NCBI GenBank assembly: GCA_050084515.1
Contig: CM114275.1
Span: 24,614,001 to 24,678,000, forward strand
Origin: Blasia pusilla
Taxonomy: Eukaryota > Marchantiophyta > Marchantiopsida > Blasiales
DNA length: 64,000 nucleotides
Reading direction: 5' to 3'
The position numbers and the translations under genes are program-made. Numbering within the stretch: the stretch's first letter is position 1; every line of letters starts with the position of its first letter. The notes beneath the pieces were generated by a model. It had not been told where the DNA came from, did not search any database, and was given only the letters and a program-made list of their open reading frames with translations. Below, piece by piece: positions 1-9,671 of this stretch.

Positions 1-999
1 GTATTAGATCTCTTCGGAGGGATTAGCACCGGATTGGCCGCGGTATTGCAGGCGGGCATACGGGTGCATCAGTACCTTTATGTGGAGAGAGATGAGCCTG
101 CACAACGAGTATCATTATGTCACGTAGCGAGATTGGTCCAGAGGTATCATGAGTTGTTGCCAGTATCTGTAGTACAGAGATATCATCATACACTACCCGC
201 CGACATCTCTTTGGTGGGGGCGCAGGATTTGGATAGAGTTGGCACCATTCATTTGGTGATTGCTGGATGGCCATGTCAGGATCATTCATCAGCTGGCCGA
301 GGATTTGGATTGCAGGATCTGAGATCAGGGATGTTTTGGGAGATGCTGCAAGTAGTACGACACTTGTAGGAGAGTCAGACATGTTCTCCGACGTACATTT
401 TGGAGAATGTGCCCTTGTTGGGAGACACTCGTGCACGTGTGATGATGAGTGTGCATCAAGTGAGGTCCTGGTTGGGACCTGCTGTGTTGCTAGATGCAGC
501 GAGAGTTGGATCACGTGCCCATCGTCCACGAGTGTGGTGGACGAACCTGATACCATCAGAGGTATTGAGTCAAGCATACGATGGATTCCAGAGAGCACCA
601 CATCTCACAGTGGATGCTATTTTGGGCTCAAGGCGTTGATCTTAGGTGGTGACGCGGGATGATAGACCACCGTTGGCAATGGCCAATAGGGTGGGGGAGT
701 TGAGGGCAACCTTACCTACGTTGGTGAGCTTCCCAGTATCCCATGCCTTTTGTCAGGGAGGACCAGGCATGATTTGGGATGAGGTGACCCGAGCATTGGA
801 GGAGCCCACGGTAGATGAGCGCAAGCGCGCCATGGGGTTCACTACAGGTACTACGGCAGTGCCAGGTATGACTGAGGCATCCCAGAGAGAGGTGTTGGGG
901 CAGGCGATGGACCTAGGTATGGCTGAGCAGAGACGGATGCAAGTATCATCCATGTCGTCACGTCCACGAGTTGGACCATTGCCTACAGGGTCTGTATAG
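1..999 (+). pseudogene. Retrotransposon-encoded C5-cytosine DNA methyltransferase domain (DNMT3-like), copy 1
   Basis: Frame 1 stays aligned to a cytosine-C5 methyltransferase fold for the whole interval. Visible motifs are motif I DLFGGISTG (SAM binding, around 7-33), motif IV AGWPCQ with the catalytic Cys (around 262-285), motif VI ENVPLLGD (around 403-426), a motif VIII-like GSRAHRPR followed by WWTNL (around 502-546), and a motif X-like LGQAMDL near 895. The motif order is canonical I to X, unlike plant DRM enzymes, which are circularly permuted. The DAxxVxxAHRxR form of motif VIII resembles DNMT3 more than the QxRxR of DNMT1-type enzymes. Stops at 367-369 and 637-639 break the frame, and the true N-terminal boundary lies outside the window. 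The catalytic residues are intact; DNMT3-like placement is inference from motif style. Confidence 0.88.
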
Positions 1000-1236
1000 G
1001 CATTGGCTGGGGGTGGGACGAGGAGAGATATGCATCCATGGACTTCCTAGGACGTCGTTCGAGCATAGAGTGCAAAGGTGGCCAGAGTAGCACATGTTCA
1101 TTTTTTGGATATGGAGCATGGTGTAGGAGGTCAGAGTAGAGTGGCTGTTGCGAACGTGGCTAGGGTTGCTACATAGCAACCAAAGTCGGAGGTTACGTCC
1201 TCTCAGAGTGAGGTCAGGTCGGAGACTTAGGAGCCT

Positions 1237-2646
1237 GTGATAGGTCTCAAGTTGATAGTAGGAGAGCGACGACGACTTCATAGGTTTCTGAGAGGGCATG
1301 TCAATTGTTTTGCTTTTATTATGAGAGACTTGGCTACGCTGAAGGGTCCTGAGATACGGATTGAGTTGGCTAGTGATACGCCGATCTTTCGTCGACCCTA
1401 CAAGTATTTTGATATGGAGCGAGCCTTGATTCAGAGCAGGAGTCAGGACTTGTTGGAGGCAGGACTTGTGGAGTTATCACATGGGGAGTATGCATCTGCC
1501 ACAATCATGCCAGCAAAGAAGGATATGTATGGCAATTGGATGGATAGGCGGATGTGTGGAGATTACCGTCCTATCAACCGACAGACGAGGTCAGATCGGT
1601 ACGCCATGCCTACTCCTGAGGAGATCTTTGATGCGGTAGGGCATGCAAAGATCTTCAGTACTTTAGATCTCCGTGTTGGCTATCATCAGCTTCCTATAAG
1701 ATTGGAGGACAGGGAGAAGACAACATTCTAGGGGATAGATCGGTTCGGGAGAGATTGCTTGTATCAGTGGCGGTTCTTACCATTTGGGTTGAAGAACGCG
1801 CCTGCAGAGTTTCAGAGAGTGATGGATAGGATTTTGGCTAGCTTGGAGTTTGTACAATGTTCTATAGATGACATTCTTATCTTCAGTTCCACGGTTCATG
1901 AGCATGAGCGACACCTAGAGGAGGTGTTTTGGAGATTTTAGTAACATGGACTGAAGTTACATCCAGGCAAGTGCAGATTCTTTCAGGAGCAGATTGAGTA
2001 TTTGGGACACACCATATACCCGAGTGGGTTAGGCGTTCAACAGACAAAGGTAGAGGCTATGGGGCAGATTCCAGGCCCTACAAATGTGAGTCGAGTCTGA
2101 CCATTTCTTGGACTGGCGAACTTCTATCGACGGTATGTCAAGGGTTTTAGTGTGATCGCAAAGTCTTTGATCTTGTTGATGAGACTTGATCAGGTTTGGT
2201 TGTGGGGAGATGATCAGGAGCGAGCATTTCAGGAGCTCAAGGACAAGTTGACGTCCTCACCCATTTTATAGAGACCAGTTAGGGGTCCTCCATTCCAGTT
2301 ACATACGGATTGGGGCATGTTGGGTCTAGGAGCAGTGCTTACTCAAAGGGATGACGAGGAGAGGGAGTTCGTTCTGGCTTACGCGAGCCGATCAAACAAC
2401 ATTGCAAGGGCAAAGTACATCTCCTACAAGGGAGAGTGCTTGGCTGCAGTGTGGGCCGTGGCACATTTCAGATGCTATTTATTCGGCAACCCTTTCACAC
2501 TTATCACTGATTATCAGCCGTTGAGGTGGTTGATGGAGTCCAACAAGATTATCGGAAAGCTTGCAAGGTGGGCTTTATTACTACAGGAGTATGAGTTTGA
2601 GGTGGTTCATAGGCCAGGTTGGCTGAACAGGATGCAGATGGGTTGA
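1237..2646 (+). pseudogene. Ty3/gypsy reverse transcriptase and RNase H, copy 1
   Basis: The RT shows the gypsy signatures SDTPIFRRPYKY, MPAKKD, MCGDYRPINRQT, STLDLRVGYHQL and FLPFGLKNAPAEFQRVMDR, and a catalytic motif SIDD (usual form YIDD or YVDD) near 1861-1872. RNase H follows from about 2280, with HTDW, YKGECLA and ITDYQPLRWLM carrying the D-E-D residues. Stops at about 1729, 1939 and 2269, among others, interrupt the frame. It sits directly behind the methyltransferase domain with a linker of about 80 codons and no spacer. In a working element this enzyme would copy the RNA genome into cDNA in the cytoplasmic particle. This copy is dead. Confidence 0.93.
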
Positions 2647-3009
2647 GTCGTAACCCATGTCCGAGTCAAAGAGACGACACAAGAGTTCGATGGCACGGAG
2701 AGAGTGATGAGGAGATGGTGCCCGGTTGGCATGCATTTTCCTATCTTTTTTGGTTGACTATGGCAGGTCAGCCATAGGTGATGACTCCAATGGTGGGTTG
2801 GATGATGAGTCTTTGGATCTAGAGGTCAGTGAGGAGGCGATAGGTGGTCGTAATATCCATGACGACGTGGAGGTTGTGGAGTTCTTGCGCACTGGCGTCA
2901 TAGCAAGCACAGTGAGTGCTAGGGAGCGGGATCGGATCTTACAGCGAGCCAGGAGGTTCAGGTGGGAGGGGACTCACATTTTGCGGGTATGGGGAGATGG
3001 TAGGATATG

Positions 3010-3948
3010 AGTGGTACCTCATCCTTCCCAGCAAGCTTGTGTAGTGCGACATGCCCATGAGGAGTTGGGACATTTTGGAGTGAAGCGTACTTACAACTTA
3101 CTCCAGATTCAGTATTGGTGGCACGGCATGCATTCTAGGGCACAGTAGTTTATGGCTAGATATATGGTATGTGACAAAGTGCGAGCATCCTTCAATGCTC
3201 CCACTCCGTAGTTACATCCTTTTCCGATTATGGGTTTAGGTTATCGGTGGATTTTAGACTTTGCGGGACCTTTTCCATTTACGAGGCGTTATCACAGGTA
3301 CGTGTTGGTCATGGTGGAGCATTTCTCCAAATTGATAGAGTTGGTGGCACTACTGGACAAGGCAAGCGAGGGAATAGCTTATGCGTTTCTAGATCGTGTG
3401 CTTAGTCACTTTGGTGCACCGACGGAGGTATTGATTGACCAGGGTACCGAGTTTAGGGGAGAGTCTCAGGCCTTGTGTGATGAGGTGCTGATAGATCACC
3501 GCACCATGTCTAGAGATCATCCTGAGGCGGATGGGTTGGCGGAGAGAGTGGTACAGACAGTGAATAGAGGATTGCGCAAGTATGGCTTGCATCGGGGACA
3601 GTTGAGGGAATGGGACCTACAGTTACCACGGTTGGCTATGGGTTATCGCTTTAGTCGGCAAGCATCCTTGGCGTCATTTTCACCGTACTTTTTCTCTTTA
3701 TGAGAGAGCCACATTTACCTATAGCCATTCGACGTGACATGGTGGAGGTGTTAGATCTTGATGATCCAGATGTGTGGGTACAAGCATGTTCTCAGAGGGC
3801 GGAGGTTTTTCGTAGAGTTATGTCTATGGCCTTTGAGAATTTAGCTATTGCTCAACATAGAGATACATTGAGATACGCGACCATTTGTGGAAGAGGTTAT
3901 CGTCCAAGGATTAGGAGGTTTCATCCTGGAGATTACGTGTATTTATAG
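3010..3948 (+). pseudogene. Retroviral-type DDE integrase, copy 1
   Basis: An N-terminal HHCC-like region (about 3046-3195) shows RHAHEELGHFGVKR and VCDKVRASF. The first Cys of the CxxC pair has been replaced by Tyr, compared with RCMVCD in copy 2. The catalytic core gives LDFAGPFPF (first Asp, about 3250), LIDQGTEF (second Asp, about 3435) and DGLAERVVQ (Glu, about 3540), the classic D,D-35-E spacing. A C-terminal segment with RFHPGDYVYL precedes a stop near 3946. The core ORF spans 3230-3703 and continues in another frame from 3700, so there is at least one frameshift. In an active element it would insert the cDNA into chromosomes. Confidence 0.9.
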
Positions 3949-4144
3949 TAGGCGGCATCCATGACGCTAGATGTCACTGCAAGACGCACGATCCTACGTG
4001 TGCACGAGGTATTACCGACCAGAGTCCTCATGTTGGAGGACGGGATTGTATGGTTTGAAAGGATCATGTGCGCAATTGTGCGCCATGTCATCTTCCGAAC
4101 GTAAATGGGACAGTGGATCCGAGCTTGGCAGGGTACCTGCAGGC

Positions 4145-4285
4145 TTGAGGTGTATGTTGTGCGGATCTGCGAGGGGTGCAGCCACCATGTTGGTATGTGA
4201 TGGTTGTTCTCGAGGGTGGCATATGTCATGTCTGACCCCCCCTCTTGATGTAGTTCCCACGGGACGATGGATGTGTCCGAGATGT
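4145..4285 (+). pseudogene. PHD zinc finger at the C-terminus of Pol, copy 1
   Basis: The translation contains CMLCGS, then LVCDGCSRGWHMSC, then WMCPRC: eight zinc ligands in C4-H-C3 order (CxxC, CxxC, HxxC, CxxC), with the aromatic residue two before the last pair that is typical of PHD fingers. PHD fingers usually bind histone H3 tails. Here the module takes the place where chromoviruses carry a chromodomain, downstream of the integrase core. The same finger lies in the same place in copy 2, so it belongs to the element. Histone binding is inference from the family. Confidence 0.87.
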
Positions 4286-4353
4286 GTACAAGGTAGTAGG
4301 TCATGTCAGAGAGATATGATATTTTCTATCTGGAGTTGGGGGGATCCAACTAC

Positions 4354-4431
4354 CAGCTAGGGGGGTAGTTGCGTGATCTCCATGTATATGGATGAGTTGA
4401 TTTTTGTACATGTGTGGATCGACCCGTGTGC
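4354..4431 (+). promoter_or_regulatory. Polypurine tract followed by a short duplicate of the LTR 3' end (segment A), copy 1
   Basis: An AG-rich tract with six consecutive G (4354-4368) matches a plus-strand primer. It is followed at 4369-4431 by about 63 bp nearly identical to 4914-4976 inside the terminal unit. Copy 2 has the same PPT-A layout at 36271-36390. A polypurine tract normally abuts the LTR directly, so the interposed A segment is unusual. Confidence 0.6.
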
Positions 4432-5050
4432 TGTCACATCTGAGTAGCCGATAGGCGGAGATCTATCGTGGATAGGGCGTAGGAGCCACCGGACTATCTT
4501 GAGTGTAACTTTATCCCACGGTATCGGATGAGGTTGAGGATAGGTCCATTGTGTCAGGAACGTCGTTTTTTCCAACTTTCATGTTGAGGTCTTTCACAGC
4601 CGGGTGACTTGTTGACCAGGTCATCCGCCCCTGGTAACCTATGCGCGCAGGTTACCAAGGGGATGGCTATTTTTAGGGGAAGAGCCTTTTGACTCTTCCC
4701 AACCCTATATAAGAGAGGAAGATGGATTTCCTAAGCCATCTTTCTCATGTTGGGCCGTTGGAGCACCTCTCTTGTATGTGTGTGAGATAGGACTAGGGTG
4801 CTAGTGTCCGGATTCCTTGATAGCAAAGGGTGGACGAGGCTTGATATGTCGATGTAGACTGAGGAGTGGAGTTTTAGGCCGGGTGTGCCGTTTTTACTAC
4901 TCTTTATTTTTGCTTGTGTGATCTCCATGTATATGTATGAGTTGATTTTTGTACATGTGTGGATCGACCCGTGTGTGGGGAAGATCAATGTTGTGTGGTG
5001 TAGATATGACCAGCAATGTATATTGTGTAGCGATATGTATGCGCACGACA
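4432..5050 (+). repeat. 3' LTR-like terminal unit (B + A'), copy 1
   Basis: The unit starts TGTCACATCTG and ends GCGCACGACA, i.e. TG...CA ends. It holds a TATA-box-like CTATATAAG at 4705-4713, the only promoter-like signal seen in the copy. Its last ~45 bp resemble the ends of the 3' unit of copy 2 (about 36801-36847) and of the solo units at 15.7 kb and 61.5 kb. The start also resembles TGTCACGTC at 15040. No clear target-site duplication can be checked because the 5' end is outside the window. Confidence 0.6.
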
Positions 5051-7799
5051 AGTCTCTTGTTCCCCTTAGCTTGAGATTGCCGTAGAAGGAAATTGGCTTG
5101 GGCATCCTACAAAGTGATGGAGACATATTATCTCTGATGTAGCAATGTAGTACCTCAAGAATAAAGAAATATTGAGTTTGGCTACTCATGTCATTGAGCT
5201 AGGTACAAAATTTCATTGGATGAGTGTACCAAGATAGATATAATAAAAGAATAATGGGGACATTCAACATATTGTGTTTTAAGTTTTTGCGAGGGCAAAA
5301 ATAATTTTAACGCATGTTTCACACATTAGATACTTGTAGTTAAGTAAAATATAGTTTTGAAATATGATACTCTAAATGAGATCACATTAGTACATAAAAA
5401 TTTTAAATGAATAAAATTTAGAATAAAAATATTAACAAACACTTACTTGTAATTCTTTCCAAATTCTTTAACAATTATGGCAACCATGATGTTAATCAGA
5501 ATATGAAGACATGTAAATCAATCTTTGAAAGGGCATTAAAGTTAAGATCTCAAGTCTATTCATCACCATAATGCCAATCACATAGTTCTCACGAGATGAG
5601 ACCCTTGCCATAAATATGTCATTTATATGGAAAATGATGTCATGGAATTTTTAAAAAAATCTCCAAAATATATATCAATTTTTTATAACATTATTTATTA
5701 AGAAATGTGTGTGCTCATATGGGAAAAAAAAATTTGTTCATTGAATTTTCTACTTTTGATTGTAGGCATCTCTTATAACTTTGAAAAATACATCCATTTT
5801 TTTTAGATAAATTTTCTCTACTTTTGATGAAACCTCATATTAATTTAGTGGACAAATTAGTTATTTTCAATTCCATTTCTATGGCCAATTTTTTGAATAG
5901 CGTAGCGAAAAAGATTTTTTGCCAAAACTCTCATAAGGAGGGAAACGATTAGAGGTAATAATCTAGCGTAGAGAGCACTTAATGATATCATGAGAGTGCA
6001 TGGGAAAAGGCTCCACAATTGAACTTTTGATTTTATGTTTTCTATTTCCCGAATGAAGGAAAAAAAAGTTATTATGATCAAGGAAATTTTGAGATTTTTG
6101 GACGAAGGTGCAAATGTCTCGACCAATGGGAGAGGGGAGAGGCTATCCCTTTGTACAGAGATCATGGGAATTCTACAAGTCTAAACCCTACGGTCCAAAG
6201 TGTTGAGAAGGTTTGAAACGGCTTTACGATTTCCACGCATGTATCCCTCTCCCATTGGCCTAGTCCCCATTAGGTTCAAAGGAAACAAATTTTGGATTTA
6301 TAAAAGAAGCGTTTTATATAGTCCGTAAAGAGACTCTCATTTTATGCTTCTGTGTTGCCTACATTCTACAAAACCTTGATAGGTGCCTCTTTTCACCTAT
6401 TAGGTTGAAGGCCCTTAAAAAAATCTATAATTGATCCCCGACATGTCCATACAACTAACTGCGAAGAGTCTATTGAGGCTACTCAAAATTACATATCGCT
6501 ACACAACATACATGGCTGGTCACATCTACACCACACAACACCGATCTTCCAAAAAAAATTTATATATTATAGAAGTAACGATGTTTCTTTACTCAATATA
6601 TACAAAGCTATGCTACCAAATAAACAAATCACCCTGGTTTCCTTATCCACATTCTTGATTTGAATGACTAGATCCTTCCCAACATAATTTTCTTTATCCT
6701 AATCTAATCCAAATTGGGTCTTTAGAACAGGGGAGAATAATTTAGTGTCTAAATTACGCTTTTATAATGATGAACTTATATACATATCATGATCATGGCA
6801 CAAGTATGAAGCTAACAAACATGATTTACTTCAAGTTTCAACGAAAACTAGCATTGCTAAGATTCCGTGGTGGGCGCAGAATATGATTTGCTTCACATAT
6901 AAATGCAAAATTACAGCAAATCTATGATGCGCCCATCGATATGTAAGTGTTTTGCATGTATTTCCAAGAAACTAGGCTAATGAGAATTGATCAAGCATTC
7001 CATTATAACGTCCTACTAGTTTGAATAGTCTGTGCAATCATCATTGCAATGTAAAGTGAAAAAAATTATAGTACATTTTTTTTTCTATAATGGTGAAGCA
7101 TAACAAGAAAAACATACCTCTACTTGGAACCAAGGAAGGTACAAAGTGGACGTGAATGTGTGGGTTGTGCCTAAGAGTGCTTTGTCTAACTTAGAAAGCC
7201 ACAAACTACCTCCCCCTCTATGGTCCCTCCTCAAAACCTTGTAATGGGGGTCCATTAATTTATGCCCATTAGTAAGATGCCAATGCAAATCAAATTTTGG
7301 ATTTTTTTTTGGAAGTTCGAAAAAATTCATGGTGGGGTTGGCAACTATCTAACGCGGGTAGTGGGTTACAAATGCAGCCACCTAACCTTAGTGGTGAACT
7401 CGTCATCCATTAGATAGGTTAAAGGAACTCGGATGGTAACGTTGTGGACCGACCGCAACCTGACCCGAGTTTGATGACTTGGAGATAAGAATGGGGAGAG
7501 TAGTGATCTCACGCATCCCTTAACCTGACTTCCATAACTCAACCTACAAACTAACCCGAGTTCCAAGACTTGGAGACATGCAGACAAGCGTTCTCGCAAC
7601 CCAACCCAACTTCAATAACTCAACTTCGAGTGTCACCAGACTGTGGTTAATGAGATGAATTCTTCTACCAACTTAATACGATCCCGTCATCCGTCATGGG
7701 TCCCACAACTTAACCAAAGTTTGATTTCCTGGAGACAATCTAACTTAAATCTAATTTATTTTGAAGTTACCTACCAAAAACCGATTAGATTTGTGTAGC
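5051..7799. other. AT-rich intergenic DNA with degenerate repeats
   Basis: No gene is supported. ORFs are short, low complexity and without family motifs. Between about 7440 and 7745 there are several diverged copies of a ~45-bp motif built around AACCCGAGTT and GACTTGGAGA. Related copies recur at about 8548-8590 and 9160-9215, so this is a dispersed degenerate repeat. Confidence 0.6.
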
Positions 7800-8300
7800 T
7801 TCTTTGTATGATGTATTTGAAAACCGGTTCAGAATTGGGATTATTGTTTTCGATTGGAAATTTTTCGGCAGTGTATCGAGGAAATTTCCATTGGCCAATG
7901 ATTATGAATGCCAATTTGTTGGCAATACCAAAAGTTATCCCATGCCTAAGACCCTCCATTTGTCATGTCCAAAATTTCAAAATTGGTTTTCGATTCGTGC
8001 TACTAGTATTAATAACATTTCCATGCATTAGGATGGATTTGCAAATTTTTTGGCAGTGCCAAAAGTATTGCTAAATAGTTCCCCTCCAAGAGTTGTCTTG
8101 GCCACACATTCAAAATTATTTTCAATTTTCAATAGGAGTACTACATTGCTAGATATGGGATGGACTATATTGGATTTGCCAATTTGTCGGCAATGAAAAA
8201 AATGACCCCATTTGTATGTTTGTGGTCACCTCCAACCGTCATCATGGTCATTCCCAAAATTGGTCTTCAATTTATGTTGCTAGTTTTTTATTTCTTGTCC
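7800..8300. repeat. Diverged tandem repeats of about 130 bp
   Basis: Segments around 7905, 8035 and 8180 repeat a core of the form TTGCCAATTTGTTGGCAAT followed by AAAATTGGTTTTCGATT-like text and GCTACTAG. The copies are strongly diverged. No coding potential is seen. Confidence 0.5.
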
Positions 8301-8827
8301 GAGCAATGCATTGGTTTGGGTTTTTGTAAAACCCCATGACTCCCATTTTGTAATTTTTTTTCTTTTATAAGACTTCATTTTTTTTAGTTAGTGCGAACTT
8401 CCATTCCTAGAAAGAGCCTTATTGCTTCCCGATATGCAAATTATCGTTTGGTCATGAAATGGAATCCTTTGTTGTTGACCGTGCCATTAAAAATTTCATG
8501 AACATATGGGACCAAGGTTATAAGGAGTGAGTTAGCGACAAACAGAAAATAGTGGGTCCAACAATCTAACCGGAGTCAGATCAACTTGGATCACATAGGG
8601 ATAAATACCGAGTTACCCAAAGACTAAATTGATAATTTAGATGTCATTCAAATTAAATAACATTTAAATAAATATTCCATACCTATAATATTCAACATAG
8701 AAACGTTCCTTTTGTTTCAAATTTTTTTTTTTTATATGGAAAACATTTTCTTGTTACCCAATTGCCATATCAAACCAACCAAATATTTACAAACCAAAAA
8801 TAATAATATTAGAAAAGTGCCTTTAAC

Positions 8828-8859
8828 TAAGCTAAGAGTGGCCTCCCACTCTTAGCTTA
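8828..8859. repeat. Perfect 14-bp inverted repeat (hairpin)
   Basis: TAAGCTAAGAGTGG at 8828-8841 is exactly complementary to 8846-8859, with a 4-base loop. It could be a small foldback or the scar of a mobile element. No U-run supports a terminator role. Confidence 0.75.
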
Positions 8860-8918
8860 ATTAAATTCTTAGATATGGCTCACGGAGATCCTCAACTCTA
8901 GTTAAATCCATTTACTCT

Positions 8919-9033
8919 AATCATGATTGTTATTTTCTATTAACAGTACCGCGATTTGAAAGAAGACATCCATTTACTCAAAGTCAGCGACGCTGACTTA
9001 GAGTACTGTTAATAGAAAATAACAATCATGATT
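8919..9033. repeat. Long nested hairpin with perfect 31-bp arms
   Basis: Arms 8919-8949 and 9003-9033 are perfect reverse complements. Inside the 53-bp loop a second, nearly perfect inverted repeat (about 8976-9005, around AAGTCAGCGACGCTGACTT) is nested. The whole 115-bp unit can fold into one extended stem. It may be a small MITE or a foldback precursor. Confidence 0.85.
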
Positions 9034-9671
9034 CGCCACTTGAAAAGAAATAAAAAAATTAGGGACACTTAGCGACTCTCAACTAGTAAAGTGAGTCATT
9101 CATAATTGTGTGACCAGTGTGGTCGAAGTAGCCGCCACAGCAACCCGGATGGCACGCCGTGGGTCCCGCAATCTAACCCCAGTTCGCTGACCTGGAGAGA
9201 TATGCATAGTGCATACTAGAGTAGTCAGCTCACGCACGCAGAGTCCCCCAATCGCTGGGGCTCCGTCCGTCAGACGGTTGTGTGTGGAGGGGAGTTTCCA
9301 TCGATATGGAAACGCAACGCATCGCGTCGCAGCGGAGGCGTGAGGAGTGAGGAGAGCCGGAGCTTCATAATCGATCATCGTCGTCGGTGTCAGTCCGAAA
9401 ATCCTCCAGCGGCTCGTTTACGCAGAGCAGGGCCGGAGAAATTGGCGGAATCGCCGGAGGGAAGCGGCGACGGCGGTGGAATCGCGCCCGCAATCCGCTT
9501 CGTGGAAGCGGAGGGAGAATTGAGTTGAGGGGCGAGTCGAATGCGCAGCTAGCGGGTGATCGCGTGGTGGAGGTTCTCTCGCTCTACGTCAGAATGGATG
9601 CTGCGCTGTGAGAGAGAGAGAGAGAGAGAGAGAGTGAGGAAAAGAGAAGTGGGAGTTCGCGGTTTGCAGCC
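9034..9671 (+). promoter_or_regulatory. Upstream region of the DUF1350 gene with a (GA)n tract
   Basis: Base composition shifts from AT-rich to GC-rich after about 9100. A (GA)n microsatellite of about 24 bp lies at 9611-9634, 38 bp before the start codon, probably in the 5' UTR. GA repeats in plant leaders can bind GAGA-type factors; that role is inferred. No clear TATA box is seen. Confidence 0.45.

Larger units (their letters stand above)
1..5050 (+). mobile_element. Ty3/gypsy retrotransposon copy 1, 5'-truncated by window edge, decayed
   Basis: Reading left to right on the plus strand, the translated blocks are a C5-DNA-methyltransferase domain (1-999), reverse transcriptase and RNase H (1237-2646), a DDE integrase (about 3010-3948), a PHD finger (4145-4285), a G-rich polypurine tract (4354-4368) and an LTR-like terminal unit (4432-5050). 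The order RT-RNaseH-IN is the Ty3/gypsy order. In-frame stops and frame changes break the reading frame many times, so the copy cannot make an intact polyprotein. Gag, protease and the 5' LTR would lie upstream of position 1. The same domain order is seen in the second copy at 27361-36847, so this is a genuine element family and not a chance fusion. Confidence 0.93.
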
